Source: Deinococcus multiflagellatus
Lineage (GTDB): Bacteria > Deinococcota > Deinococci > Deinococcales > Deinococcaceae
Direction of reading: 5' to 3'
Length of the DNA: 64,000 nt
Assembly (NCBI RefSeq): GCF_020166415.1
Contig: NZ_JAIQXV010000015.1
Location: 1-64,000, forward strand
The stretch's first letter is position 1, and every line of letters begins with the position of its first letter. The position numbers and the translations under genes are program-made. Below are positions 27,555 through 39,816 of the stretch, one piece after another. The notes beneath the pieces were generated by a model. It saw nothing but the letters and a program-made list of their open reading frames with translations. It made no database searches and was not told the origin of the DNA.

Positions 27555-28660
27555 GCCGGCCCCCCGCTCTGCTCGGCGCGCAGGAAAGCCTCCTGCTGGC
27601 GCAGGTGGTCCGGCACGTCGGCGTAGACGTCTTCAAAGATGATGCGCCAGTCGGGCTGCCCGGTGGCCTCGGCGCGCAGCACCTGCTCGTCCACCTCACG
27701 GTGGGTGCGGGCGATGATCTCGGCGCGTTCCTCGGCGCTGACGGGGTGGCCCAACTGCTCCAGCAGCTTTTCCACGCGGGTAATGGGATCGCGGCCCAGC
27801 CACTCCTCCACTTCCTCGCGGGTGCGGTAGTGCTTCTCGGCGTCCGCGTCAGCGTTCGAGTGCGAGCCCACGCGGTAGGTAAGGCACTCGACCAGGGCGG
27901 GGCCCTGCCCGGCGCGCACCCCCTCGGCCACCGCCGTCATGACTTCCATGACCGCCACGATGTCGTTGCCGTCCACGTAGTAGCCGGGCATACCGTAGGC
28001 CTTGGCCTTGATGTGAATGGTCTCGCTGGCCGTCTGCTCGCGGATGGACGTGCTGATGGCCCACTGGTTGTTCTCGCACACGAACAGGGCCGGGGCCTGC
28101 GCGGCGCCCGCCATGTTCAGGCCCGCGTACCAGTCGCCTTCGCTGGTGGCGCCGTCGCCAAACGTGCAGACCGTGATCTCGTCCACACCCAGGTATTTCT
28201 GCGCCATCGCGTTGCCGGCTGCGGGCGGCACCTGCGAGGCAATAGAGCTGGAGATAGACACGAAGTTCTGCGCCTGCGCGGCGAAGTGGTGCGGCATCTG
28301 GCGGCCCCGGCACGTGTCTGAATTCGTGCCCAGGCACTGGCTGATCAGCTCGAACATGGGCACGCCCATGGCCAGCCCCAGCGTGTGGTCGCGGTAGTAC
28401 GGCCACACCCAGTCGTGCCCCACACGAATGGAACGCGCCAGCCCCACCTGGGTGGCTTCCATTCCGCTGGACTGGGCATAGAAGGTGGTGCGGCCCTGGC
28501 GCAGCAGGGTAATCAGCTTGCGGTCGAACTCGCGGGCCTGAAGCATTAGGCCGTGCAGTTCGCGCAGCAGCTCTGGCGTAAACCGCGCCGGCAGCGGCTG
28601 CACGGGGGTCCCGTCTTCCGCAACGTAGCGGATGGGTTCCGGCGTGAAGGGTTGAATCAT
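27551..28660 (-). CDS. bkdA1: branched-chain 2-oxoacid dehydrogenase E1 alpha
   Basis: E1 alpha, 369 residues, decarboxylating branched-chain 2-oxoacids with thiamine diphosphate. The ThDP fold motif is [15 protein letters not shown]...CENNQWAIS, close to branched-chain rather than pyruvate E1 enzymes. [11 protein letters not shown] matches the phosphorylation-loop region. I chose the ATG at 28660 ([10 protein letters not shown]) because AGGAGG precedes it. It heads the operon E1 alpha-E1 beta-small membrane protein-E2. In Deinococcus this pathway can supply branched acyl-CoA primers. Confidence 0.92.
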
Positions 28661-28732
28661 GACCTGGGGCCTCCTGGCGTCGGGGCGGGCGCAGGGGTTG
28701 CCCTGGCCCCACCCAAACGGAAATCTGTCTAG

Positions 28733-28753
28733 CAAACGCTCGTTAGGTATTTT
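28733..28753 (-). promoter_or_regulatory. bkd promoter -10 with a TetR-type operator
   Basis: On the minus strand TAAAAT (28753-28748) is a good -10 box. Immediately downstream, CTAACGAGCGTTTG (28746-28733) is a palindrome of the form CNAACGNNCGTTNG. I recall that form as the operator of Thermus PaaR, a TetR-family acyl-CoA-responsive repressor. Its position across the transcription start fits repression relieved by an acyl-CoA. No TetR gene is in the window. Confidence 0.6.
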
Positions 28754-28923
28754 AGACCCTTTGACCGTGAGGGGAGGAAGAGCCCCGGGAGATTGGCAGG
28801 CGGCTGCCTAGAAACTGGGGTTGGCCGGCACGGTTTCTGTCCGTGTAGAGGGGACGAGGAGGGTAGGGGGTGGGACTGTGAGTGTGGAGCGGCTGCGGCG
28901 CCTTAGAGGAATTCTTTGTGGAA

Positions 28924-30029
28924 GCTGCAATCCTCAGCCTGACCGAAAGTGGGCTGCAACGTTGCAGCAGCACCTGGCGCCATGCGCCCTGCATGTCTCA
29001 ATCCTCAGCCCGCCTAAAAGCAGGCTGCAACCCCCATGATGCTGGCGGGCACCTGGGCCGCAGCAGTGTTTCAATCCTCAGCCCGCTTAAAAGCAGGCTG
29101 CAACGCAGGTCCAGGGCGCCGGTTGCGCCGCGTGCGTTGTTTCAGTCCTCAGCCCACCTAAAGGCAGGCTGCAACCAGGCGGCGCGCGCGGCCATGTACA
29201 AGAGTCTGGGGTCTCAATCCTCAGCCCGCATAAAGGCAGGCTGCAACACCAGGGGCCGGGTGACCGTGAGGGCGTTGTGATGTTTCAATCCTCAGCCCGC
29301 TTAAAAGCAGGCTGCAACTGCCCGCCTTCCCCACGGATGAGGCCTTCGATGTTTCAATCCTCAGCCCGCTTAAAAGCAGGCTGCAACTCTTTGTGGGCCG
29401 CTTTGCGCTGCCTATCCCCCGTTTCAATCCTCAGCCCGCTTAAAAGCAGGCTGCAACTCCAGGCTCTGGGCCTGTTCCTGATGTTCCTCCAGTTTCAATC
29501 CTCAGCCCGCTTAAAAGCAGGCTGCAACCAGGGCCTGGGCATTGGGGCCGGTGGCCGCCACCTGTTTCAATCCTCAGCCCGCTTAAAAGCAGGCTGCAAC
29601 GCGATGTGCGCCGCTTCCTCACGGTAATAGTTCAGTTTCAATCCTCAGCCCGCTTAAAAGCAGGCTGCAACGCCGGAGTTGTGGGACTGGCAGGCCCACC
29701 CACCCGTTTCAATCCTCAGCCCGCTTAAAAGCAGGCTGCAACGCGCGGCCAGGACGCCGGCTGCGACCTGTCAGAGGTTTCAATCCTCAGCCCGCTTAAA
29801 AGCAGGCTGCAACGCGTGTGAATCTTGTCGGAACTACCCAAGATCGTGTTTCAATCCTCAGCCCGCTTAAAAGCAGGCTGCAACTTCAGCTAACCCGAGG
29901 TCTACCCCTGTCGCCTGTTGTTTCAATCCTCAGCCCGCTTAAAAGCAGGCTGCAACACCTTCAACGCGGCCCAGCATCTGGTCAACGAACAGGTTTCAAT
30001 CCTCAGCCCGCTTAAAAGCAGGCTGCAAC
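28924..30029 (-). CRISPR. CRISPR array, 16 repeats, 15 spacers, no cas genes nearby
   Basis: Repeats of 37 bp start at 28924, 28995, 29068, 29139, 29211, 29282, 29351, 29421, 29492, 29564, 29635, 29706, 29777, 29848, 29920 and 29993. Spacers are 32-36 bp and all look different. Read on the minus strand, each repeat begins GTTGCAGCCTGCTTTTAAGC and ends GAGGATTGAAAC. It contains a hairpin AGCCTGCTT/AAGCGGGCT. The ATTGAAAC end is typical of type I and III arrays and sets crRNA orientation leftward. The leftmost repeat differs at nine positions, and those at 28995, 29139 and 29211 also vary. The old end is therefore on the left and the leader on the right. Confidence 0.97.
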
Positions 30030-30214
30030 AGGCACGCGTTCTCAATGCCTCCAGATCATAAGCTGCGGGCTAGAAAACGCGAACCCCTTTACAGCGTCAA
30101 GCTTCCAGGGTGCGGTAGATGGAGGTTCAGCAGCACCTGAGCGTGCCAGTGACCCACCCCAGCCTGCGCGAACCTCCCAACTTCCTGTCATCGCCCAGGG
30201 TTCGCGCTTCAGCT
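30030..30214 (-). promoter_or_regulatory. presumed CRISPR leader
   Basis: These 185 bp lie at the young end of the array, between the last perfect repeat and the aminotransferase stop codon. On the minus strand TATGAT (30061-30056) is a good -10 box about 27 nt before the first repeat. TTGACG (30101-30096) lies too far upstream to be its -35. No gene is seen. Confidence 0.5.
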
Positions 30215-31816
30215 TCAATGCACGAAAAAGACCAGATCAGCGGGGACATGGGGCGGGATGGGTCTCCCCTCCCCTACCGGCGCCAACCCTTCGGCCAGGG
30301 CGTGCGCCTGCGCCAAATACTCGGCATAGAGCACGGGTCCACTGCCCTGTGCCGGGCGCTCTGCCCCAAACAGGTCCAGTGGCGCCGTGTCGGCCGGGTG
30401 GTGCCACGCCCCCGTGGTCCAGTCGAAGTCGTAGAGCGGCACAAAGCGTTCGCCGTATTCGGCCACGAATTCCAGAGCCGAGAGCAGAAAGTCCACCTCT
30501 TCATCGGTGGCCCAGGGCGCCAGATTCAGGCGGGTCCAGCCGGGCTTCACGCCGTCCACATGGTCCAGCACGCACTGCAGATACCGTTCGCTGGTCTGGT
30601 CGTCCACGCTCAGCAGGGCGTGGCCGTAGGGGCCAGCGCAGGCGCAGCCGCCCCGCGCCTGAATGCCGAAAAGGTCGTTGAGCAGCCGCACCACCAGCCG
30701 GGGATGCAACTGCCGCCCGTCCGAAGTGAGGGTCAGGAAGGACAGGAAAGCCAAGCGGGGGGCGTCCAGATTGCCCAGCAGCCGCAGGCGCGGGTTGGGG
30801 CGCAGCCGGGCCAGGGCACGGCCGAACAGCTCGTGCTCGCGGGCGGTCATCGCTGCCGGGCCCAGGGCCGCTTTCACCTGAAAAGCCAGCGCAGTCCGAA
30901 TCTTGCCCAGGATGGCGGGGGTGCCGGCGTCTTCTCGCGCCTCAATATCGTCAATGTAGACCTGTCGGGTGCGGTTCACGAAGCTGACCGTGCCGCCGCC
31001 CGCCGTGCTGGGCACCGTCAGGCGGTACAGCTCCTGCCGGAAACACAGCAGGCCCGGGGTGCCAGGGCCGCCCACGAACTTGTGCGGGCTCAGGAACACC
31101 GCGTCATAGCCGTCAGGCTGGCCGGGCTTCATATCGATGGTGACGTAAGGCGCGCTGGCGGCAAAGTCAAAAAAGGCATAGGCGCCGTGCGCGTGCAGGA
31201 TGCGGGCCACCGTGCGCGTGTCGGTGAGCAGACCCGTAACATTGCTGGCGGCGCTGAACGACCCGATCTTGGGGCGCCCGGCGTAGCGAGGGTCTTTGAG
31301 GGCCCGCACCAGGGCATCCAGGTCCAGGTTTCCGCGTTCGCACAGCGGCAGCTCTACCACCTCCGCCAGGGTTTCGCGCCAGCTGATCTCGTTGCTGTGG
31401 TGTTCGTAGGGGCCCACGAATACCACCGGGCGGTCGCGCTCTGGCAGCGCTGCCAGCAGGGTCTGTCGGTGGTGGGCGCCTGCGGCGATGCCCAGGATGT
31501 CCTGCATGCGCCGCACCGCCGCCGTGCTGCCAGACCCGCAGAACACCACCTTGCAGCTGGCATCGCCGCCCAGCTGCGCGCGGATGTACTCGGTGGCCTG
31601 GTGGGTCAGGTGGGTGCAGTGGGCGCCTGTGGCGCTGTCCTCGGTGTGGGTGTTGGCGTACAGCGGCAGCGCCAAAGAAGCCACCCGGTCCTCCACGCTG
31701 CGCAGCGCCCGGCCCGAGGCCACATAGTCGGCGTAGGTCACGCGCCGCGCTCCAAACGGCGTGCGGATCACGGTGTCTCCCCCGATCAGGTCGGCGCGCA
31801 GCGTGGCAAAGTCCAT
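30215..31816 (-). CDS. class V aminotransferase / cysteine desulfurase-like protein
   Basis: A 533-residue fold-type I PLP enzyme of the class V group. The PLP lysine is in LSPHKFVGGPGTPG. CGSGSTAAVRRM binds the cofactor phosphate, and ARGGCACAGPYGH holds cysteines near the place of the desulfurase active-site loop. It is longer than IscS/SufS (about 400) and ends in a ~60-residue aromatic-rich extension. The substrate is uncertain; a desulfurase or selenocysteine lyase role is possible. No Fe-S assembly genes are next to it. It is divergent from mnmG. Confidence 0.85.
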   Translation of the reverse strand: MDFATLRADLIGGDTVIRTPFGARRVTYADYVASGRALRSVEDRVASLALPLYANTHTEDSATGAHCTHLTHQATEYIRAQLGGDASCKVVFCGSGSTAAVRRMQDILGIAAGAHHRQTLLAALPERDRPVVFVGPYEHHSNEISWRETLAEVVELPLCERGNLDLDALVRALKDPRYAGRPKIGSFSAASNVTGLLTDTRTVARILHAHGAYAFFDFAASAPYVTIDMKPGQPDGYDAVFLSPHKFVGGPGTPGLLCFRQELYRLTVPSTAGGGTVSFVNRTRQVYIDDIEAREDAGTPAILGKIRTALAFQVKAALGPAAMTAREHELFGRALARLRPNPRLRLLGNLDAPRLAFLSFLTLTSDGRQLHPRLVVRLLNDLFGIQARGGCACAGPYGHALLSVDDQTSERYLQCVLDHVDGVKPGWTRLNLAPWATDEEVDFLLSALEFVAEYGERFVPLYDFDWTTGAWHHPADTAPLDLFGAERPAQGSGPVLYAEYLAQAHALAEGLAPVGEGRPIPPHVPADLVFFVH

Positions 31817-31914
31817 GCCTCATGGTAGGAGGCCAGCGGGCCCCCCCACAATGCCCCTGATCAGCGAAGCGGATCACCCTGCGCCGCGCCGGGGCCCGGT
31901 ACACTGCGGCCCTG

Positions 31915-33720
31915 ATGAGCGGCTGGAATGTACTGGTGATCGGCGGGGGCCACGCGGGCCTGGAAGCGGCGTGGGCAGCCGCCAAGTTTGCCCGTGTGGC
32001 GCTGCTGATTGGCAATCCGGCCACGGTGGGCCGTATGCCCTGTAACCCGGCGGTGGGCGGCCCCGGCAAGAGCCAGCTGGTCTTTGAGGTGCAGGCGATG
32101 GGCGGCCTGATGGGCCGGCTGGCCGACGACACGGCCATTCACACCCGGGTGCTGAATGCCAGCAAGGGCCCGGCCGTACAGTCGCTGCGGGTGCAGAACG
32201 AGCGCGACGCGTATGCCGAGCGGGCCCAGGACGTGATTTTCGGTCACCCCAATATCGAGATTCTGCGCGGTGAGGCTGCCGACCTCGAAAGCGACGGGCG
32301 CGGCGGCTGGCTGGTCGTGACCACCGATGGCCGCCGACTGGGCGCGCGCTCGGTGGTGGTCGCGGCCGGCACCTTCATGCGTGGCGTGACGTGGTACGGC
32401 CGCCAGTCCCGCGCCGAAGGCCGGCAGGGCGAGCCGCCCTCGCGCTTCCTGTCGGCGCCGCTGGCCCGCGCGGGGCATGTGCTCAAGCGCTACAAGACCG
32501 GCACCCCGCCCCGGGTGCGGGCCGACGCGGTGGACTTCGCCGCCCTGCTGGAAATTCCGGCCGACCCCCAGCCGCGCGGCTTTACCGGAACCCCGGGCTC
32601 CCGCGCCGCCGAGTCGCCCACCTGGCAGACGCACACCACGCCCGAAACGCACCGCCTGATTCAGGAGAACCTGCACGAATCGCCGATGTTCGCCGGGGAC
32701 ATCGAGGGCTTGGGCCCGCGTTACTGCCCCAGCATTGAGGACAAGGTGGTGCGCTTTGCCCACCATGACCGTCACCTGCTGTTCGTGGAACCCGACGGCG
32801 TGCAGACCAGCGAGGTGTACCTGCAGGGGTTCAGCTCCTCGCTGCCGCCGCACCTGCAAGACGCCCTGGTGCGCACCCTGCCTGGTTTTGAGCGCGCCGT
32901 GATCCAGCGCTACGCCTACGCCGTGGAATACGACGTGGTGGACTCGCAGGAACTCACCCTGAACCTGGAGTCGAAGTTGCTGCCGGGGGTGTTTACGGCC
33001 GGGCAGATCAACGGCACCAGCGGCTATGAGGAAGCGGCGGCGCAGGGGCTGGTGGCCGGGACCGCAGCGGCCCGGCGTGCCCTAGGCGAAACAGAGCAGT
33101 TCATCGGCCGCGAGACGGGGTATATCGGCGTGCTGCTGGACGAGTTGGTGTTCAAGGGCAGCAACGAGCCCTACCGCATGATGACCAGTCGGGTCGAGCA
33201 CCGTCTGCTGGTGCGCCAGGACAATGCCGACGAACGCATGACCCCACTGGGTCACACCCTGGGGCTGGTGGATGACGCGGCCCTGGCCCAGGTGCAGGCC
33301 AAATACGCCCGGGTGCAGGGGGGTGTGGCGGCCCTAGAAGGGCAACGCGTTCAGGGCCAGAGTGGCGACGCGTGGCTGCGCCGCCCGGAGTTCTCGCTGG
33401 CGGATGTAGAGGTCCTGGGCGTCACCCTGCCCGAGCTGTCGGCTGCCGAGCGGGAAGCGGTGGAAATCCGGGTGAAGTACGCCGGCTACATCCGCCGGGC
33501 CCAGCAGCAACTGCGTGCCGAGGACCGTTCCCGTGATCTGAGCCTGGAGGGCGTGGATTTTGCAACAGTGGCCGCCCTGTCGAACGAGGCCCGCGAGAAA
33601 CTGGGCCGCGCCCAGCCGCGCACCGTGGAGCAGGCCAGCCGCATCTCTGGGGTGCGCCACGCGGACATCAGCGCCTTGCTGGTCCACCTGAAGGGACAGA
33701 CTGTTTCACGGGAAACCTGA
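31915..33720 (+). CDS. mnmG: tRNA U34 carboxymethylaminomethyl-modifying enzyme MnmG
   Basis: FAD-dependent MnmG (GidA), which with MnmE modifies wobble uridine 34 of certain tRNAs; 601 residues. The FAD-binding [12 protein letters not shown] is at the N-terminus. The family signatures [18 protein letters not shown] and [17 protein letters not shown] are present, as is the C-terminal helical MnmE-binding region. TACACT lies 9 nt before the ATG, suggesting a nearly leaderless mRNA. Its last codons (QTVSRET) are written within a parS-like site. Confidence 0.96.
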   Translation: MSGWNVLVIGGGHAGLEAAWAAAKFARVALLIGNPATVGRMPCNPAVGGPGKSQLVFEVQAMGGLMGRLADDTAIHTRVLNASKGPAVQSLRVQNERDAYAERAQDVIFGHPNIEILRGEAADLESDGRGGWLVVTTDGRRLGARSVVVAAGTFMRGVTWYGRQSRAEGRQGEPPSRFLSAPLARAGHVLKRYKTGTPPRVRADAVDFAALLEIPADPQPRGFTGTPGSRAAESPTWQTHTTPETHRLIQENLHESPMFAGDIEGLGPRYCPSIEDKVVRFAHHDRHLLFVEPDGVQTSEVYLQGFSSSLPPHLQDALVRTLPGFERAVIQRYAYAVEYDVVDSQELTLNLESKLLPGVFTAGQINGTSGYEEAAAQGLVAGTAAARRALGETEQFIGRETGYIGVLLDELVFKGSNEPYRMMTSRVEHRLLVRQDNADERMTPLGHTLGLVDDAALAQVQAKYARVQGGVAALEGQRVQGQSGDAWLRRPEFSLADVEVLGVTLPELSAAEREAVEIRVKYAGYIRRAQQQLRAEDRSRDLSLEGVDFATVAALSNEAREKLGRAQPRTVEQASRISGVRHADISALLVHLKGQTVSRET

Positions 33721-33730
33721 CGGTGAAACA
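33702..33730. promoter_or_regulatory. parS: parS-like site 1, overlapping the mnmG stop
   Basis: TGTTTCACGGGAAACC (33702-33717) matches the bacterial parS form TGTTTCACGTGAAACA with two mismatches. A further inverted half-site GGTGAAACA follows (33722-33730), so the whole 29 bp is bounded by TGTTTCAC and GTGAAACA. It is within 2 kb of parAB. This is the expected ParB loading site. Confidence 0.8.
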
Positions 33731-33741
33731 AGAAGGGGAAA

Positions 33742-33769
33742 GCCGGGGCTGAGGCTCCGGCGCTTTCTT
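33742..33769 (+). terminator. terminator between the two parS-like sites
   Basis: GCCGGGGC and GCTCCGGC pair (one G-T) around a 4-nt loop and are followed by GCTTTCTT. It probably ends mnmG transcription. Confidence 0.6.
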
Positions 33770-33780
33770 GACGGGTTCAC

Positions 33781-33809
33781 TGTTTCACGGGAAACTTGAC
33801 GGTGAAACA
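33781..33809. promoter_or_regulatory. parS: parS-like site 2
   Basis: This is the second copy of the 29-bp arrangement: TGTTTCACGGGAAACT (33781-33796) plus the half-site GGTGAAACA (33801-33809). It differs from copy 1 by one base. It ends 2 nt before the GGAGG of the next gene, so ParB bound here could block that gene. Confidence 0.8.
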
Positions 33810-33823
33810 AGGAGGCGGCTCGA

Positions 33824-34144
33824 TTGAACACATTTGAACAGGGCCTGCTGGTGGGCGTGCTGATCGGCGAGGGGCACTTTGGTGGCGACGGCAAGCAGCC
33901 GCACATCACCCTGCGCATGCACACCCGGCACCAGCGGCTCTTTGAAACGCTGCTGCGGCTGTGCCCCGGCTCCAAGCTGTACGGGCCGTATGCCCACGGG
34001 GGCCGGCAGTATTTTCAATGGATGGCGCGCGGGCAGGTGCTGCGCGAAACGCTGCTGCCACTGCTGGACAGCCTGCCGCTGGAGACGCTGGATGAACACG
34101 TATACGAGAGGTATCAGGACATGAAAACGAGGTACGGCTTATGA
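33824..34144 (+). CDS. small LAGLIDADG-like protein between mnmG and rsmG
   Basis: A 106-residue protein starting at TTG 33824, with GGAGG 8 nt upstream. [16 protein letters not shown] near residue 8 resembles the LAGLIDADG helix and acidic residue of homing endonucleases (LAGLIDGEGxF), followed by a beta-strand pattern [17 protein letters not shown] typical of the half-domain. A single motif would need a dimer to cut DNA. Its stop overlaps the rsmG start (ATGA), so it is built into the operon and may be domesticated. No intron or intein host is visible. Confidence 0.65.
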   Translation: MNTFEQGLLVGVLIGEGHFGGDGKQPHITLRMHTRHQRLFETLLRLCPGSKLYGPYAHGGRQYFQWMARGQVLRETLLPLLDSLPLETLDEHVYERYQDMKTRYGL

Positions 34145-34875
34145 CCCCGGAAGGCGAGGCGTTGCTGCGCCAGGGGGCCGCCGAACTGGAGCTGGACGTT
34201 GAGGCCCAGGTTCCTGCCTTCGCGCAGCTGATGGCGCTGCTGCAGGACGCCAACAGCAAGGTCAACCTGACCGCCCTGAAGACGGAACCCGACATCGTGC
34301 TCAAGCATTTCGTGGATTCGCTGAGCTGCCTGCGTGGTGGGTACCTGGACGGCGCCGGACAAGTGCTGGACCTGGGCACCGGGGCGGGCTTTCCCGCGCT
34401 GCCGCTGGCGATTCTGCGGCCAGACACCACGTTTGTCCCGCTGGACTCCATTCGCAAGAAGATCGAGTTCGTGCGCGCCGCCGCCCAGACCCTGGGCCTG
34501 AACAACGTGCACCCGCAGGTGGGCCGCGCCGAGACCCTGGGCCGCGACCCCGCTCACCGCGAGACCTATGACCGCGTGGTGTGCCGCGCGGTGGCCGCCC
34601 TGCCGGTGCTGGCGGAACTGGCGCTGCCGCTTCTGAAACCTGGGGGCCTGTTGGTGGCCCAGAAAGGCCCCATCACCGAGGAAGAGCTGCAGGCCGGGCG
34701 CCGCGCAGCGGGCGAACTGGGTGGGCGGGTCACTGGGGTGGACGCCTTTACCCTGCCGGTGCTGGGCGACGCCCGGACCCTGATCGTGGTGGAGAAGGTG
34801 AGCCGCACACCGAAGAAGTACCCACGCCGTGAGGGCGTGCCGGCCGCGCAGCCGCTATTCTGGGCGGCACGGTGA
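34141..34875 (+). CDS. rsmG: 16S rRNA (guanine(527)-N7)-methyltransferase RsmG
   Basis: RsmG (GidB) methylates N7 of G527 in 16S rRNA, 244 residues. It has the N-terminal helix bundle with [15 protein letters not shown], the SAM-binding [16 protein letters not shown], and [11 protein letters not shown]. Family loss confers low-level streptomycin resistance in other bacteria. The start overlaps the preceding small gene by 4 nt. The C-terminal extension past residue 225 is basic and Pro-rich. Confidence 0.95.
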   Translation: MTPEGEALLRQGAAELELDVEAQVPAFAQLMALLQDANSKVNLTALKTEPDIVLKHFVDSLSCLRGGYLDGAGQVLDLGTGAGFPALPLAILRPDTTFVPLDSIRKKIEFVRAAAQTLGLNNVHPQVGRAETLGRDPAHRETYDRVVCRAVAALPVLAELALPLLKPGGLLVAQKGPITEEELQAGRRAAGELGGRVTGVDAFTLPVLGDARTLIVVEKVSRTPKKYPRREGVPAAQPLFWAAR

Positions 34876-34912
34876 ACAGGATGCAGACGGTCAAAAGCGT
34901 GCGGGGCCCGGC

Positions 34913-36491
<1,579 letters not shown>

Positions 36492-36494
36492 GGG

Positions 36495-36546
36495 AAAAAG
36501 GTCGAGGGGGCGAGGCCGGTACTGGCTCGCCCCCTCCCCCTGCTGC
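36495..36546 (-). terminator. terminator between parB and the VanW gene
   Basis: GAGGGGGCGAG (36504-36514) pairs with CTCGCCCCCTC (36536-36546), an 11-bp stem. On the minus strand it is followed by CTTTTT, so it best serves the VanW gene. It may also stop parB transcripts. Confidence 0.75.
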
Positions 36547-36547
36547 T

Positions 36548-37897
<1,350 letters not shown>

Positions 37898-38043
37898 GGC
37901 GCGAGTATTCCACGCCCCCCGCCGGCACCGATGAAGGCGAACCTTCACGCACAGGGGAGAGGTGGGGGAAGCAGGGCACATATGCAACCGCCCCGGACCC
38001 AGGGGCCCAGAGCGGCAGATAAGGTTTGGGCCGGCTGCGCGGC

Positions 38044-39045
38044 TTAGCCCAGCGCCAGCGGTTGCGCGGCTGCCAGTTGCCGCTCAATCTCGGCCACGGC
38101 GGCCACGGCATGATGCCGGCCGTTCTCGATAAACACCTGGTTGGTCTTGCCCGCAAAGCCCGCGCTGCCCACCACGAACAGCCCCGGCACGCTGCTCTGG
38201 TAATGCTCGTCCAGCACCAGGCATTCGTCGGGGTGCTGCGCCAGCCCCAGGCCCGACAGGAACGACAGGTCGGGGCGGTAGCCGGTCAGGGCGAAGGTGA
38301 AGTGGGTGGGCAGGTTCCAGGTGGTGCCGTCAGGGCGCTGCACGAGCACATGCTCCGGGTGAATCTCCACGACCTGCGAGTTGAAGTGCGCGGCGATGCT
38401 GCCTTCCTTGATGCGGTTTTCCAGGTCCGGGCGCACCCAGTATTTGATGGTGGATTTCAGTTCCGGGGCGCGCACAATCATGGTGACATTCACGCCGCTG
38501 CGCCACAGGTCCAGGGCGGCGTCGGCGGCGCTGTTGCCCGCGCCAATCACCGTCACGTTCAGGCCCATGAACGGGTGGGCCTCGGTGTAGTAGTGGCTGA
38601 CATTCTCGGAATCTTCGCCGGGAATGCCCATGACATGCGGGTTGTCGTAGTACCCGGTGGCCACCACCACCCGCCGCGCTTCCACCACGCCGGGCGTGCC
38701 GTCGCGTCTTTCTATTTCCAGGGTGAACCCGGCCGGCGCGGCGTGCACCCGCTTAACCTCGGTGTACTGCTCCACGTTCAGGGCCTCGCGCTGGGCCACC
38801 AGCCGGTAATACATCAGGGCGTCGCGGCGGTCGGGCTTGTCGTGGCCGGTCACCATGGGGTGATTGCCAATTTCCAGCTCGGGGGCGGTGGTGAAAAAGG
38901 TCATGTAGGTGGGGTACTCGAAAATGGCGTTCACCACGCAGCCCTTTTCCAGCACCACATAACTCAGGCCCGCGCGCTTGCAGGCGATAGCGGCGGCCAG
39001 TCCCACCGGCCCCGCCCCAACAATGGCAACATCCACCAGACTCAT
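38044..39045 (-). CDS. YpdA family bacillithiol disulfide reductase-like flavoprotein
   Basis: A 333-residue FAD/NADPH flavoprotein of the YpdA (Bdr) type, which reduces bacillithiol disulfide. The FAD motif [15 protein letters not shown] is at the N-terminus, the NADPH motif [18 protein letters not shown] lies near residue 165, and ATGYYDNP and [21 protein letters not shown] follow. Deinococcus uses bacillithiol as its main low-molecular-weight thiol. The start is MSLVDVAI (39045) or MPGMS (39054), with no clear Shine-Dalgarno to decide. Confidence 0.88.
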   Translation of the reverse strand: MSLVDVAIVGAGPVGLAAAIACKRAGLSYVVLEKGCVVNAIFEYPTYMTFFTTAPELEIGNHPMVTGHDKPDRRDALMYYRLVAQREALNVEQYTEVKRVHAAPAGFTLEIERRDGTPGVVEARRVVVATGYYDNPHVMGIPGEDSENVSHYYTEAHPFMGLNVTVIGAGNSAADAALDLWRSGVNVTMIVRAPELKSTIKYWVRPDLENRIKEGSIAAHFNSQVVEIHPEHVLVQRPDGTTWNLPTHFTFALTGYRPDLSFLSGLGLAQHPDECLVLDEHYQSSVPGLFVVGSAGFAGKTNQVFIENGRHHAVAAVAEIERQLAAAQPLALG

Positions 39046-39073
39046 GCCCGGCATTGTGCCAGCCCGGGCCACT

Positions 39074-39595
39074 TCAGGATTGCGGGCGAGGCACGGTGGG
39101 GGCCAGCGGGCGCCGCAGGGTCTGGAACGTGAGGTCGTAGGGGTTGCGCTCGTCGGCGGGCCGCACGGTTTCCTGCTGCACCTGCCAGCCGCCCGGCAGC
39201 TCCGGGAAAAAGGTGTCGCCGTCCAGATCGGCATGCACCAGGGTCAGTTCGATCCGGGTGAGCTGCGGCAGGTACAGGCGGTAAATCTCCTCTCCGCCAA
39301 TGATGGCTATGCGGGGCGCGTCCCCAGCCGCCGCCAGGGCGGCTTCGGGGCTATGCACCACCGTGGCCCCGGGCGCCACCAACGCGCGGTTGCGCGTGAG
39401 GACGATGTTGGCCCGCCCCGGCAGCGCGCGGCCCCCCAGCGAATCCCAGACCTTGCGGCCCATGACGTTCGGCACCCCCAGGCTGTGCCGCCGGAAGTGC
39501 GCCAGATCGGCGGGCAGGCGCCAGGGCAGGGTGCCGCCCCTACCAATCACGCGCCCCGGCGTCATGGCCACGATGGCAAAGAGTTCAGGCGCCAT
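39074..39595 (-). CDS. folA: dihydrofolate reductase
   Basis: DHFR, 173 residues, regenerating tetrahydrofolate used up by thymidylate synthase. [20 protein letters not shown] is the substrate site. [17 protein letters not shown], and [13 protein letters not shown] near 110, complete the fold. The ATG at 39595 lies 11 nt inside the remaining 3' end of the broken dCMP deaminase gene. It was once translationally coupled to that gene; with the deaminase split, ribosomes must now reach it by another route. Confidence 0.95.
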   Translation of the reverse strand: MAPELFAIVAMTPGRVIGRGGTLPWRLPADLAHFRRHSLGVPNVMGRKVWDSLGGRALPGRANIVLTRNRALVAPGATVVHSPEAALAAAGDAPRIAIIGGEEIYRLYLPQLTRIELTLVHADLDGDTFFPELPGGWQVQQETVRPADERNPYDLTFQTLRRPLAPTVPRPQS

Positions 39596-39815
39596 CGGTG
39601 CTCCCCCGGCACTCCACCTGGATGCCCGCTGCGCGCAAAATGGCCTCGCCGCTGGGCAGTCCGGCGTCCACCCGCAGCGTCTCGCGGTAATTCGTTTCGT
39701 ACAGCACCCGGCTGATCCGGCGCGCATTCACGATCAGCCGGGCACAGGCGGCGCAGGGTTCGTGGGTCACGTACAGGGTGTGGCCCTCGGCGTTCCAGTT
39801 GGCGGCCAGCAGGGC
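39585..39815 (-). pseudogene. 3' fragment of the resident dCMP deaminase gene
   Basis: From the Ala codon at 39815 the frame reads ALLAANWNAEGHTLYVTHEPC followed by AACARLIVNARRISRVLYET and ends at 39585. It is the C-terminal half of a dCMP deaminase, with the zinc-binding PCxxC. The first half, with the HAE zinc ligand, is missing. It begins one base after the stop codon of the inserted deaminase, in a different frame and with no start of its own. Its matching 5' fragment lies at 41286-41408. Confidence 0.85.
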
Positions 39816-39816
39816 C

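Noticed and set aside
28882..29870. Open frames across the CRISPR array encoding repeated FQSSARLKAGCN
   Set aside because: They are translations of the DNA repeats and spacers; the 37-bp period and spacer diversity show a CRISPR array, not a repeat protein.
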